Of a stretch of 64,000 nt of DNA, positions 25,418 to 35,471 are shown one piece after another (position 1 is the first letter of the stretch; each line of letters starts with the position of its first letter). Under the pieces are notes generated by a model. The model was not told the DNA's origin. It searched no databases and worked only from the letters and a program-made list of their open reading frames with translations. The position numbers were made by a program, and so were the translations under genes. The DNA is from Novosphingobium sp. FSW06-99. Lineage in GTDB: Bacteria > Pseudomonadota > Alphaproteobacteria > Sphingomonadales > Sphingomonadaceae. The stretch is taken from positions 124,001 to 188,000 of the forward strand of contig NZ_KQ954252.1 in assembly GCF_001519065.1 (NCBI RefSeq). Direction: 5' to 3'.

Positions 25418-27649
25418 ATGAACACCACAATCCAACCCGCCGGCGCGCCTGACTATATTGGTCGTTTCATGCCCCGGCCCACTGACGACGGGGACGAAAA
25501 GTCCGGTTTCAGCTTCAACATCGCCGATCTGCGCGCGATGATGTGGCGCCAGCGGCGCGTTCTGCTGCAGGTGATCGGCGCCAGCCTGTTCATTGGTCTG
25601 GCCGTTTCGTTGCTGATGGCGCCACGGTACGAGGCCGAATCGACCGTGCGCGTCGACAACGAAAACGTGAAGATCGAAGCGGGGCAGGACGTCGATCCGG
25701 TGGTGGCGCTTGGCGATACCAACCGCTACCTCAACACGCAGGTGGTCGTCGTGGAAAGCCGGTCGATGGCATATGCGGTGATCGACGATCTCAAGCTCGA
25801 CCAGAACGATGATTTTCTGCTGAAGATGCGTGAGCGGCTACCCGATGGCGCGATTCCGGCCAACTATCGCAAGGCGGCGCGCCGCCAGGCCGAAGCTGCC
25901 GTGCTGATGGCCAATTTGAAAGTCACCGTGCCGATCGACAACCGCGTGGTGGAACTGGACTTCACCAGCCCCAACGCAGCCGTAGCGGCACAAGTGGTCA
26001 ACAGCTATGCGCGCAATTTCGTAACCAACAACATCAAGACCGGCTTGATGGCCAATGCCTATGCCCGCAAGGTGTTGAGCGATCAGATCGAGAGCCTGCG
26101 TGACCAGCTCGAAGTTTCCGAGCACAAGGCGATCGACTATGCGCGAACCAACAATCTGATCGATGCGAGCGATGCTTCCGGCGGTTCGGGAGCGTCCGAC
26201 ACCAAGGAAAACGCGGCCGGCAGCGGCAATTCGCAGTCGATCACCACGGCCAACCTGGTCCATCTCAACAGCCAGTATACCGATGCCGTGACCACGCGCA
26301 TTTTGGCCGAGCAACGCTGGCGCGCGGCGCAGGCGACGCCGCTGTTGCAGATTGTCGAAGTGCAGGGCAACAGCTCGGTGTCGTCGCTGATGAACCAGCG
26401 TTCGATCGCGGCATCGGAATATGCGCAGCTCAGCGCGAAGTACAAACCGGATTTTCCGCAAGTGGTGCAGGCGCGGGCGCAACTCAACTCGCTCGACAAC
26501 CAGCTTCAGGCCGTCGCCACCAACATCAAGAAATCGCTTGAATACCAATATCATGTTGCGCTTGATCAGGAAAAATCGCTGGCGAGCCAGCGCGATGCCC
26601 TGTCGGGCCAGACCTTGCAGGAACAAGGTCGGCGGGTTCAGTTGAACCTGATTGCCCGCGATGTCGATTCGCGTCGTCGTCAGCTCAATGACCTGATGGC
26701 GCGCTTTAACCAGATCAGCGCCGCGTCGGATATTGTGCGCAACAATATCTCGCAGCTCGACAGCGCCGAAGTGCCGGCGCGCCCGGTTTCACCGAACCTG
26801 CCCAAGAACATGGCGATTGCCTTTGCACTTGGTCTGGTCATTGCTGTGGGTATTGCGATTGCCCGTGAAGCGGTCGATGACACACTGCGGTCGCCGGAAG
26901 ATGTCGAAAGCAAGCTGCACTTGCCGTTGTTGGGCACCACCCCCAACGCCCCGGACGAGGATCTTGGTGCTGGCGGCGACGATCGCAAGAGCGCGATCAA
27001 CGAAGCCTATTACTCGATCCGCGCGGCGCTCGATTACGCCACGCTGACCGGTACGCCCGAAGTGCTGCAGGTGACCAGCAGCCAGCCATCGGAAGGCAAA
27101 TCCACCACGTGTATCGCGCTGGCACGCGACTATGCCCGAATCGGCAAGCGGGTGTTGCTGATCGACGCCGACTTGCGGCGCCCTTCGCTGCACCGTCACT
27201 TCACCGCCGATCGCACGACCGGTCTCACCGAAGTGCTGCTTGGGCATCAAACGCTTGCCGATTGCATCATCAAGGTTGGCAAGGATTCGTTCGATCTGCT
27301 GCCGCTGGGCCAGGTGCCGACCAATCCGGTCGAAATCCTGTCATCGAACGCGCTCGGGGATTTCCTGGCCGCGACCAAGCCATCTTATGATGTGATCATC
27401 CTCGACTCTGCGCCGATCATGGGGTTGGCCGATGCGCCGCTGATCGCCCGCCAGGTGCAGACGGTGTTGCTGATCGTCGAAGCGAACCGCGCGCACAATG
27501 GCCAGGCCAAGGCTGCTGTCCGGCGTCTGCAGGACATTGGCGCCAGGATCGCCGGTGTCGTGCTGACCAAGTTTGACCACCGGATCGCCGGGTATAACTA
27601 CGACTATCACTACAAGTATTATCAGTACGAAAACAGCGAGACAGCCTGA
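25418..27649 (+). CDS. Wzc-type polysaccharide co-polymerase / BY-kinase
   Basis: A 743-residue fusion of chain-length regulator and tyrosine autokinase. A first transmembrane helix lies near residue 50. A long periplasmic coiled-coil region follows, with a Wzz/GNVR-like segment, then PARPVSPNLPKN and a second helix near residue 470. The cytoplasmic kinase has Walker A SSQPSEGKSTT, Walker A' LLIDADLRRPSLH and Walker B VIILDSAP. The tail YNYDYHYKYYQY has seven tyrosines for autophosphorylation. It works with the OPX lipoprotein encoded just upstream to polymerise and export EPS. No cognate low-molecular-weight phosphatase gene occurs in the window. Confidence 0.94.
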   Translation: MNTTIQPAGAPDYIGRFMPRPTDDGDEKSGFSFNIADLRAMMWRQRRVLLQVIGASLFIGLAVSLLMAPRYEAESTVRVDNENVKIEAGQDVDPVVALGDTNRYLNTQVVVVESRSMAYAVIDDLKLDQNDDFLLKMRERLPDGAIPANYRKAARRQAEAAVLMANLKVTVPIDNRVVELDFTSPNAAVAAQVVNSYARNFVTNNIKTGLMANAYARKVLSDQIESLRDQLEVSEHKAIDYARTNNLIDASDASGGSGASDTKENAAGSGNSQSITTANLVHLNSQYTDAVTTRILAEQRWRAAQATPLLQIVEVQGNSSVSSLMNQRSIAASEYAQLSAKYKPDFPQVVQARAQLNSLDNQLQAVATNIKKSLEYQYHVALDQEKSLASQRDALSGQTLQEQGRRVQLNLIARDVDSRRRQLNDLMARFNQISAASDIVRNNISQLDSAEVPARPVSPNLPKNMAIAFALGLVIAVGIAIAREAVDDTLRSPEDVESKLHLPLLGTTPNAPDEDLGAGGDDRKSAINEAYYSIRAALDYATLTGTPEVLQVTSSQPSEGKSTTCIALARDYARIGKRVLLIDADLRRPSLHRHFTADRTTGLTEVLLGHQTLADCIIKVGKDSFDLLPLGQVPTNPVEILSSNALGDFLAATKPSYDVIILDSAPIMGLADAPLIARQVQTVLLIVEANRAHNGQAKAAVRRLQDIGARIAGVVLTKFDHRIAGYNYDYHYKYYQYENSETA

Positions 27650-27834
27650 TCAGCGGCCGTGCGGCTGGTTGACGTGGAGCCTGCGTTCCTGCGATTGCCC
27701 ATTGGGCAGGATGCAGGGCGCGGGTGCGGCGGGATCGTCGGTCAAGATGTCGGTTCTCTCTGTTTCGATTGGTATGGAGCACTTGTGAGGATTCGCCGGT
27801 CTGGGGCACCAAACGTGCGAGGGGCGCTGGCCTC

Positions 27835-28647
27835 TTGATTACGCGCGATCATGGTGATGGGCGCGGGTTTCCGCGCGTACGCATACTCGGACTGGGGTTC
27901 GATCAGTTAAACCGCGACCTGGTCGCGGCCTACCTTCGTGCCTGGCCGCTTGACGGGCCCTATGGTTACGTAACGACGCCCAATGTCGACCATCTTGTTC
28001 GCCTGCGCACCGAACGCCATACGATCGAAGTCGAAGAAGCCTATGCGCAAAGCGATCTGACTTTGTGCGACAGCAAGGTGATGGGCCTGCTGTCACGCTT
28101 TTACGGGGTCCATCTCGAAGTATCGGCGGGCAGCGACGTCACCGCCGATTTGCTCGAAGGCATGGTGGGCAGCACCGACAGTGTGGTGATCATCGGCGGA
28201 GGCACGGATACGCTGCCGGCGCTGGCGGCGCGCTTTGGCCTGGGCAATCTGCGCCAGCACATTCCGCCGATGGGTCTGTTGCACAATGAAGCTGCGCTGG
28301 ACGCAGCGGCCCGGTTCATCGTCGCCAATCCCGCACGCTTTGTATTTATCGCGGTAGGATCGCCGCAGCAGGAAATCATTGCGTTGCGGGCCAAGAAGAT
28401 GGGCGCAACGTGCGGGATCGCGCTGTGTGTCGGCGCATCGCTCGATTACCTGACCGGGCGAAGTCAGCGCGCGCCGTGGTTGCTGCAGGCCTTGGCGCTG
28501 GAATGGCTGTACCGGTTGATCCGCGAGCCACGCCGCCTGTGGCGCCGTTATCTGGTGCGATCGCCCCGGATATTTGCGCTGATGCACAAGGATGCCCGTG
28601 AGCGGCGGCGCGCGCGCAAGCGCGGGCGGGGTGGACATGATGCCTGA
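27835..28647 (+). CDS. WecG/TagA/CpsF (GT26) glycosyltransferase
   Basis: About 270 residues matching the GT26 family, which adds a sugar to lipid-linked intermediates (ManNAcA in WecG, ManNAc in TagA, GlcA in GumM). Conserved parts are VTTPNVDHLVRLR, the aspartate segment LCDSKVMGLLSRFYG, VVIIGG, IAVGSPQQEI and the C-terminal LEWLYRLIREPRRLWRRYL. The start is uncertain: the frame is open from an ATG at 27724, but conserved sequence begins near residue 50 of that version. I therefore propose the TTG at 27835 with GAGGGG upstream. It overlaps the next glycosyltransferase gene by 11 bases. It could transfer GlcA made by the Ugd encoded at 4658. Confidence 0.85.
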   Translation: MITRDHGDGRGFPRVRILGLGFDQLNRDLVAAYLRAWPLDGPYGYVTTPNVDHLVRLRTERHTIEVEEAYAQSDLTLCDSKVMGLLSRFYGVHLEVSAGSDVTADLLEGMVGSTDSVVIIGGGTDTLPALAARFGLGNLRQHIPPMGLLHNEAALDAAARFIVANPARFVFIAVGSPQQEIIALRAKKMGATCGIALCVGASLDYLTGRSQRAPWLLQALALEWLYRLIREPRRLWRRYLVRSPRIFALMHKDARERRRARKRGRGGHDA

Positions 28648-29863
28648 CCGACGGGCCTCCGGCAGAATTGTTCATGTTTCGGGCGATTTTCCCGACCAGT
28701 TCCAACCCGCCAAGACCCGCGCCATCGAAAGCCTGGTGCGCCTGGTCGATGATCGCTTTGAACAGCAGGTCTTTTCGCTGAACCGCGCGGCCCCCGGCGC
28801 GGCGTTGCTGTCGGCTGCGTTGGCCAATCCCCTGCGGCCGCGTCTTGGTATTGAAACCGGTGGCGCGCACGATGGCGTCACGCCGGTCCGCTATCTGGCG
28901 CCGGGCAAGGGGATCTATCATGCTGCCATGCTGGGCAATCTGGGCGATTGGCTGGCCGATCGTCTGGCTGCGGGGCCGCGTCCTGGTCTGATCGTGGGGC
29001 ACAAGCTTTCTGTGGAGGGACTTGCGGTGGCGCGCGCGGCCCGCGTGCTGAATGTGCCTTATGCGCTGTCGATCCAGGGTGATTCCGATCTCAAGATCCT
29101 GTCGGCACGTCCCGATCTGCGCGCGCGTTTTGCGCGGGTGTTCCATGGGGCGGCGATGGTGTTCCATTTTGCGCCCTGGGCCCTTGCACGGATCGAGGCG
29201 CAGTTGGGCCCGCGCAGCGGCGCATCGACGCTGGTGCCCTGTCCGGTCAGCAACGCGCAGATCATTCCCCCCCGCGAAGACGGCGACGGTCTGCTGTCGA
29301 TCTTTCACCTGCAAAGCCATCGCCGCAAGAATTTGGCGCGCATGGTCGCGGCCAGCGATCGTGCGGCAAAGGTGGTGCCGGGTCTGCGGCTGGCGGTTGT
29401 CGGTGGCGGCAATGCTGCGCAGCATGCGCGGTGCGACGCGCTGGTGACCGGCCATGCCTGCGTGCTGGAAGGCGCCTTGCCGCTGGAGCAGATCCCTGCG
29501 CGCCTCAACCGCGCCAGCGGCTTTGTGCTGGCTTCGCTGCGCGAAAGTTTCGGCCTCGTGTTCATCGAGGCCTTGCTGGCCGGGGTGCCGATTGCTTATC
29601 CCGCCGACTGGGCGGTTGACGGGTATTTCGATGATGCACCCTTTGCCTTGCGCGTCGACAATCGCGATGTCGGCGCCATTGCCGAGGCGATGGTGCGCCT
29701 GGTGCGGGACGAACGCCCCCTCAAGGCGGCGCTCTCCACATGGCAGCAATGCGCGCAAGTGCGCATTTTCCAACGCCGCGCAATCGGCGATGCTTTTGCC
29801 GCAGGGCTTGCAACCGCAATGTCTATTCCTGCCAACACCTCCATGACGGGCCTCACGCCATGA
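28637..29863 (+). CDS. Family 4 glycosyltransferase
   Basis: A 408-residue GT-B-fold enzyme. The C-terminal Rossmann domain has IFHLQSHRRKNLARMV, RLAVVGGG, VLEGALPLEQIP and the donor motif SLRESFGLVFIEALLAGVPI with the E-x7-E pair. The N-terminal domain is less conserved, starting GRIVHVSGDFP. The start at 28637 overlaps the upstream GT26 gene and a second ATG follows directly. The stop overlaps the Wzx start as ATGA, so GT26, GT4 and Wzx are translationally coupled. The sugar donor is unknown. Confidence 0.88.
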   Translation: MMPDRRASGRIVHVSGDFPDQFQPAKTRAIESLVRLVDDRFEQQVFSLNRAAPGAALLSAALANPLRPRLGIETGGAHDGVTPVRYLAPGKGIYHAAMLGNLGDWLADRLAAGPRPGLIVGHKLSVEGLAVARAARVLNVPYALSIQGDSDLKILSARPDLRARFARVFHGAAMVFHFAPWALARIEAQLGPRSGASTLVPCPVSNAQIIPPREDGDGLLSIFHLQSHRRKNLARMVAASDRAAKVVPGLRLAVVGGGNAAQHARCDALVTGHACVLEGALPLEQIPARLNRASGFVLASLRESFGLVFIEALLAGVPIAYPADWAVDGYFDDAPFALRVDNRDVGAIAEAMVRLVRDERPLKAALSTWQQCAQVRIFQRRAIGDAFAAGLATAMSIPANTSMTGLTP

Positions 29864-31320
29864 GTATCGGCCGCAATGCCTTGTACAACTTTGTGGGTAC
29901 GGCCGTGCCGACCGTGCTCGCGCTGGTCACGGTGCCGGCCTATCTGAAGCTGATCGGGCCCGAACGTTATGGCGTGCTGGCGATCGCGTGGCTGGTACTG
30001 GGCTATTTCGGGGTGTTCGATCTGGGGCTGGGCCGCGCCACGTCGCAGCGCATTTCGACTTTGCGCGACGCCGGTGCCGATGCCCGCGCCACTGCGTTCG
30101 GCACGGCCTTGGTCAGCAATCTGTGCGTCGGGCTGGTTGGCGCGCTGATCATGTGGCCGGCATCCTACGTGATGTTTTCGATGGAAATGAAGCTGGCCCC
30201 GGCGATGCTGGTCGAAACGCTGGCGGCATTGCCCCTGCTGGCGCTGGCGGTGCCGGTGGCGACCACGCTGGGGGTGCTGTCGGGCGCGCTGATGGCGCGT
30301 GAGAAATTCTTTCTGACCAACCGCATTTCGATCACCAACACGTGTCTGTTCCAGATCCTGCCGTTGTCGGTGGCCTGGTTTTTCGGACCAAACATGGTGA
30401 CCTTGCTGGCGGCATCCATCACCGCGCGCATGGTCGGGCTGGTGCTCTACTGGATTGAATGCAGACGCGAATTCGGGGCGGATGCGTTTCGCCGGTTCGA
30501 TCGCGGGCAATTGCGCGAATTGCTCAGCTATGGCGGGTGGGTGACCGTTTCGGCGATATTCAGCCCGTTTATCCAGGTGATCGACCGGTTCCTGATCGGG
30601 GCGATGCTGGGCAGCTATGCCGTCACCGTCTATGTCGTGCCCACCCAGTTGACCTCGCGCGTGCAAACCGTTTCGGGCGCCCTGTGCAACGCCTTGTTCC
30701 CGCGCATGGCGATGGCCAGCGGCGAGGATGCGGATCGCCTGGCGCGCGATGCCGTGGGCGTGCAACTCGCGCTGCTGACCCCGCTGATCGCTGGCGCCTT
30801 TGTGCTGATGCAGAATGGCATGGAATTCTGGGTGGGGCGAAAACTCGGTCTCGAAACCACCCCGATCGCGCGCATATTGCTGCTGGCGGCATGGCTGAAC
30901 ATGTTTGCCAATGTGCCGTTTGCCCGGTTGCAGGCGAAAGGTCGGCCCGATCTGGTGACCAAGGTCATGTTGTCCGAATTGCCGTTCTTTCTGGTCGCGC
31001 TGTACTTTTCGGTGGTGCACTGGGGCGTGCTGGGCGCGGCGGTGGTCTATTTCGCCCGGTTTGTGGTCGATCTGAGCGCGCTCAACTGGGTGAGTTCACG
31101 CCGCTTTGACCATTTTGCGCCGATTGCCGGATCGCTGTGTGCGTTCGGCCTGATCAACCTGGCGCTGCCACACGTCAGCGCGGGCCTGGGGGTGCGGTTT
31201 TTGTTGGCGGTGATCGTCGGGCTGCTGTTTGCCGTGCAATCGTGGATCGTGTTGCCGCCGCAATTGCGCGAGGTCGTGCGCAAGCGGCTGCACCGGTTCA
31301 CGCAGTTGCGCGAAGGCTGA
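29860..31320 (+). CDS. Wzx-type polysaccharide flippase
   Basis: A 486-residue MATE/MOP-superfamily membrane protein with about fourteen hydrophobic segments. It starts NALYNFVGTAVPTVLALVTVPAYLKLIG, followed by YGVLAIAWLVLGYFGVFDLGLGRA, a near-signature of Wzx/RfbX flippases. It should turn the undecaprenyl-linked repeat unit from the cytoplasmic to the periplasmic face for Wzy polymerisation. ATGA overlap with the GT4 gene marks the end of the GT26-GT4-wzx operon. It is the last gene of the EPS region and converges on maeB across 38 bases. Confidence 0.92.
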   Translation: MSIGRNALYNFVGTAVPTVLALVTVPAYLKLIGPERYGVLAIAWLVLGYFGVFDLGLGRATSQRISTLRDAGADARATAFGTALVSNLCVGLVGALIMWPASYVMFSMEMKLAPAMLVETLAALPLLALAVPVATTLGVLSGALMAREKFFLTNRISITNTCLFQILPLSVAWFFGPNMVTLLAASITARMVGLVLYWIECRREFGADAFRRFDRGQLRELLSYGGWVTVSAIFSPFIQVIDRFLIGAMLGSYAVTVYVVPTQLTSRVQTVSGALCNALFPRMAMASGEDADRLARDAVGVQLALLTPLIAGAFVLMQNGMEFWVGRKLGLETTPIARILLLAAWLNMFANVPFARLQAKGRPDLVTKVMLSELPFFLVALYFSVVHWGVLGAAVVYFARFVVDLSALNWVSSRRFDHFAPIAGSLCAFGLINLALPHVSAGLGVRFLLAVIVGLLFAVQSWIVLPPQLREVVRKRLHRFTQLREG

Positions 31321-31358
31321 CCGCGCAATTGCCGGCGGGGCCTTCGCGCCGCAACGGC

Positions 31359-33623
31359 TTATCCGGCAATCCCCGCCGCCGCCAGCACCGCCAAAGTCAG
31401 CAGATCGGGCGCCAGCGCGGTCATCGGCGCGATCTGCACCGGCTTTTCCATGCCGATCAGCATCGGGCCGATCACCGCGTTGCCGCCCAGTTCGCGCAGC
31501 AGCTTGGCCGAGATGTTGGCCGATTGCAGGCCGGGCATGATCAGCACATTGGCGCGGCCCGACAGGCGGCTGAACGGGTAATTGGCCATGACTTTGGGGT
31601 TGAGCGCCACATCGGGCGCCATGTCGCCCTCGTATTCGAAACCGGGCTGGCGTTGGTCGAGGATCGCGACGGCATCGCGGATGTTGTCGAGCCATTTGCC
31701 ATAGGGATTGCCGAATGTCGAAAACGACAGGAACGCCACCCGCGGTTCGTGGCCCATCCGGCGCGCGACGGCGGCGGTTTCGATCGCGATCTGCGCCAGG
31801 TCTTCGGCGCTGGGGCGTTCGTTGACGGTGGTGTCGGCCATGAACACGGTGTCGTTCTTGCCCACCATCAGATGGATGCCGAAGGGAATGTGCCCCGGCT
31901 TGGGATCGAGCACGCGGCGCACTTCGGTCAGGGTCTGCGCAAAGGTGCGCGTCATCCCCGAAATCATCGCCTCGCCATGGCCCAGCGCGACCAGCAAGCT
32001 GGCGAACACGTTGCGGTCCTGGTTGACCATCCGCTTGATGTCACGTTCCAGAAAGCCCCGGCGTTGCAGACGCGGATAGAGATAGGCGACCATTTCGGGC
32101 ACCAGCGGCGAAATCGCCGAATTGTGGATTTCATAGCTGGCGGGGTCCGACACCCCCAGTTCGGTCAGCTTGTCCAGCACGGCCTGGGTGCGCCCGACCA
32201 GCACCGGCGTGCCATAGCCGAAATCACGGTATTGCACGGCAGCGCGCAGCACCACCTCGTTTTCCGCCTCGGCAAACACCACACGGCGCGGGTTCTGCTT
32301 CACCTGGGCATAGACATTGGTCAGCACCGAGGTGGTCGGGTTCAGCCGCGCCTTGAGGCTGGTGCGATAGACGTCGAAATCTTCGATCGGCAGCCGCGCC
32401 ACGCCCGAATCCATCGCCGCCTTGGCGACGGCCGACGATACGCGTTCCATCAGGCGCGGGTCGAACGGGGCGGGGATGATATAGTCGAGCCCGAACTGAT
32501 GGTTCTTGCCATAGGCCGCAGCGACTTCTTCGGGCACGGTTTCACGCGCCAGTTCGGCAATGGCCTGCGCGGCGGCGATCTTCATCTCTTCGTTGATCGT
32601 GGTCGCGCGCACGTCGAGCGCGCCGCGAAAGATGAACGGAAAGCCCAGCACGTTGTTGACCTGGTTGGGATAGTCCGACCGGCCGGTGGCGATGATGCAG
32701 TCAGGACGCGCGGCCTTGGCCTCGGGCGGGGTGATCTCGGGGTCGGGATTGGCCATCGCAAAGATGATCGGCTGCGGCGCCATGTCCATCACCCATTCGG
32801 GCTTCAGCGCCTTGGCCGCCGAAAGGCCCAGGAAAATGTCCGCGCCTTTCAGCGCCTCTTCCAGGTTGCGCGCCGGGGTATCGACCGCATGCGCGCTCTT
32901 CCACTGGTCCATGCCGGTTTCGCGGCCCTGGTAGATCACGCCCGACCGGTCGCACATGATCACGTTGTCATGGCGCACGCCCATCGCCTTGATCAGCGCG
33001 GTGCAGGCAATCGCCGCCGCACCCGCCCCGTTGACCACGACTTTGACATCTTCCAGCTTGCGCCCGGTCAGGTGGCAGGCGTTGAGCAGGCCTGCGGCGG
33101 AAATGATCGCGGTGCCGTGCTGGTCATCGTGCATCACCGGGATCTTCATGCGGTCACGAAGGGCTTGTTCGATGATGAAGCATTCGGGCGCCTTGATGTC
33201 CTCAAGGTTGATCCCGCCAAAGCTCGGTTCGAGCAGGGCGACCGCCTCGATGAACTTGTCGGCGTCTTCGGTATCGACCTCGATATCGATCGAATCGACA
33301 TCGGCAAAGCGCTTGAACAGCACGGCCTTGCCTTCCATCACCGGCTTGGCCGCCAGCGCGCCCAGATTGCCCATGCCCAGAATGGCGGTGCCGTTGGAAA
33401 TCACCGCGACCAAGTTGCCCTTGGCGGTATAGTCGTAGGCACAGGCCGGATCGTCGGCAATCGCCTGCACCGGCACGGCCACGCCCGGCGAATAGGCCAG
33501 GCTGAGGTCGCGCTGCGTGGCCATCGGCTTGGAGGCGATGATCTCGATTTTGCCGGGGCGAATGGTCTTGTGATAGAACAGCGCTTCGCGTTCGGTGAAA
33601 CGGACGTTGCTTTCATCAGACAT
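31359..33623 (-). CDS. maeB: NADP-dependent malic enzyme with phosphotransacetylase-like domain
   Basis: A 754-residue enzyme that oxidatively decarboxylates malate to pyruvate with NADP+. The N-terminal malic-enzyme part (to about residue 425) includes [11 protein letters not shown], the [20 protein letters not shown] stretch, the acidic metal site FGGINLEDI and the dinucleotide-binding [12 protein letters not shown]. The remaining ~330 residues form the PTA-like domain, with [13 protein letters not shown], typical of MaeB, where it is regulatory (acetyl-CoA sensitive) and usually not catalytic. Length matches the family. An open frame of 830 codons on the opposite strand is a shadow. Confidence 0.96.
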   Translation of the reverse strand: MSDESNVRFTEREALFYHKTIRPGKIEIIASKPMATQRDLSLAYSPGVAVPVQAIADDPACAYDYTAKGNLVAVISNGTAILGMGNLGALAAKPVMEGKAVLFKRFADVDSIDIEVDTEDADKFIEAVALLEPSFGGINLEDIKAPECFIIEQALRDRMKIPVMHDDQHGTAIISAAGLLNACHLTGRKLEDVKVVVNGAGAAAIACTALIKAMGVRHDNVIMCDRSGVIYQGRETGMDQWKSAHAVDTPARNLEEALKGADIFLGLSAAKALKPEWVMDMAPQPIIFAMANPDPEITPPEAKAARPDCIIATGRSDYPNQVNNVLGFPFIFRGALDVRATTINEEMKIAAAQAIAELARETVPEEVAAAYGKNHQFGLDYIIPAPFDPRLMERVSSAVAKAAMDSGVARLPIEDFDVYRTSLKARLNPTTSVLTNVYAQVKQNPRRVVFAEAENEVVLRAAVQYRDFGYGTPVLVGRTQAVLDKLTELGVSDPASYEIHNSAISPLVPEMVAYLYPRLQRRGFLERDIKRMVNQDRNVFASLLVALGHGEAMISGMTRTFAQTLTEVRRVLDPKPGHIPFGIHLMVGKNDTVFMADTTVNERPSAEDLAQIAIETAAVARRMGHEPRVAFLSFSTFGNPYGKWLDNIRDAVAILDQRQPGFEYEGDMAPDVALNPKVMANYPFSRLSGRANVLIMPGLQSANISAKLLRELGGNAVIGPMLIGMEKPVQIAPMTALAPDLLTLAVLAAAGIAG

Positions 33624-33700
33624 CGCTAATCCCTAACTCTATGCGCCTTTGCGACGGCCCTGTCGGCTCTTTTCCGTTGCGTCAAGGCCGGATGGCATAA

Positions 33701-35356
33701 TCACAATCCGCGCGGTTGCCAGTTCGGGATGGCCAGCGGGCGCACCGCAAACAGCATGCTGCGCCCGCTCTGCCAGACCAGTTGCAGGCGCGGATCGGGG
33801 CGCTGGGGCAGGCCGGTATCGATCAGCCAGACATAGTCCACACGTTCGATCGGAGCATATTTCAGCGCGCTGTCGACACTGCGCAAGCGCCCCCCGCCAC
33901 AGCGCGGCGACCACACGAATTCCGACGGATCGGCGCTGAAATTGCGCCCGGGGCGAAACCGCGGGACCACCATGTGCAACCCCGGCACGGCCCAGTTGTC
34001 GTTGACCCAGGCCTGGCGATAGATGCTGGCAAGGCTGGCCAGATGGTCGCGCCGGGTGTTGCGCCATTGCACATCGAGGCACGAATGTTCGACAAAGGCG
34101 AGCACCCGGCTGCCGCGTTCGATATGCTGCAGCGCCGCCAACTGCGTACGGAAATCGTCGGCATAGTCGGCAAAGCTGGCCGCTGTTACCACCAGCCGCA
34201 CCGCGAGCAGCACCATCCCGCTGTAGGCCACGGCCCAGGCCACGCGCGGGCGCGCCCGGCTCCAGTCCATCAGCCCGAGCAACAGCATGCAGGCCACCGG
34301 CAACAGTCGCACATCGACGAAATTGCTGCCGTTGATATCGCTGGGGATCAGGATGAATTCGATCAGGATGGTCAGGCCGGGCAGCAGGCGCGCCCAGGTC
34401 CAGCGCCCGCCGATCAGCCAGCCCAGTGCGATCAGGCTGTAGCACGCGATCGTCGTGACATAATCGAGCACCATCGACTGATCGCGCAGCGTCAGCAGCA
34501 GGTACCATTCCTTTTCGGTCCACCGCCAGAAATTGAAACTGCGCGCAGGCGGCGGCGACAGGAGTTTCCACAGCACGATCGTCACCACCGTGGCGACCAG
34601 CGGCCACAGCAGCACCGCCAGCCGCTGCAGCGCGGCGCGCCAGTCGTGCGCCGTCAGGCTGGCGCGAAACCGCGACGGACGCCACCAGCCCGGCGGCAGT
34701 GCGTCAACCTCTCGGCCAAAGGCATTGGCCATGACCAGCAGCGCCAGCGTCAGTCCGCCAATGGCATGGCACAGCATGGCAACCGGTTGCAGCACGATCA
34801 GCACCGCAGCGCGCCGATTGGGATGCGCCTCCAGCCGCACCGAGACTGCAAACGCGATCAGCGACAGCCCGGTGGCGAGGATATAGTTGAGAAAACCCGT
34901 CAGCAGCGGAAAGCTGAACACATAGACCAGCGCCCAGCCCGCGCCATAACCGCCGCGCGGGTTGACCGCACGGATCACCGCCAGACAGCCCCCGGTATAG
35001 AGCGCAGTGGCCAGCACGGTCGACCACCAGCCCGCCGCCAGCACGCCGAACGGCAGCCCGATCAGCTTCATCAGCACGCCGTCGCCGATGTTCAGCGTGA
35101 ACACCCAGCGGTACGAGAAATACTTTTCCAGCGGGCTGTTGGGCCCGGCCGCCTCGATCGCGGCAGCGCCCATATGGCCGGGAATGTCGATCAGCGGCGG
35201 CACTTCGACCAGCCAGAACGGCGCGATGAACAACAGCACGATCAGCGCGATGCCAGGCCGCGTCAGCCAGGGCAGCGGCGCTGTGGTGTGCCGGTACGGC
35301 CAGAAGGCCGATGACCAGAAGCCGGGTTTGTGATTGTCGGCAGGTGCTTGCATCAT
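33701..35356 (-). CDS. Unrecognised polytopic membrane protein
   Basis: A 551-residue protein with about ten hydrophobic segments in the first 420 residues and a soluble C-terminal domain of ~130 residues containing two cysteines. The first extracytoplasmic loop has LIDIPGHMGAA, an Asp/His pair placed where GT-C transferases carry their catalytic acid, so a glycosyltransferase-like protein is possible but unproved. It is flanked by maeB and divergent mutS, outside the EPS region. Two adjacent ATGs (35356, 35353) are both possible starts. Confidence 0.75.
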   Translation of the reverse strand: MMQAPADNHKPGFWSSAFWPYRHTTAPLPWLTRPGIALIVLLFIAPFWLVEVPPLIDIPGHMGAAAIEAAGPNSPLEKYFSYRWVFTLNIGDGVLMKLIGLPFGVLAAGWWSTVLATALYTGGCLAVIRAVNPRGGYGAGWALVYVFSFPLLTGFLNYILATGLSLIAFAVSVRLEAHPNRRAAVLIVLQPVAMLCHAIGGLTLALLVMANAFGREVDALPPGWWRPSRFRASLTAHDWRAALQRLAVLLWPLVATVVTIVLWKLLSPPPARSFNFWRWTEKEWYLLLTLRDQSMVLDYVTTIACYSLIALGWLIGGRWTWARLLPGLTILIEFILIPSDINGSNFVDVRLLPVACMLLLGLMDWSRARPRVAWAVAYSGMVLLAVRLVVTAASFADYADDFRTQLAALQHIERGSRVLAFVEHSCLDVQWRNTRRDHLASLASIYRQAWVNDNWAVPGLHMVVPRFRPGRNFSADPSEFVWSPRCGGGRLRSVDSALKYAPIERVDYVWLIDTGLPQRPDPRLQLVWQSGRSMLFAVRPLAIPNWQPRGL

Positions 35357-35471
35357 GGTATCAGCAGCCCCTGTTTGTCGTGCGGCGCCGTTGCCATGTA
35401 TGGTCGCGGAATTGTCGATATCCTGTGGCCTGCGGTTTGAGCTGTGCGGGTTTCTGGTCTAGCCCCGTCTG

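Noticed and set aside
31137..33629. 830-codon open frame on the plus strand opposite maeB
   Set aside because: His/Arg/Gln/Asp-rich translation typical of antisense high-GC DNA; the minus strand encodes a full malic enzyme.
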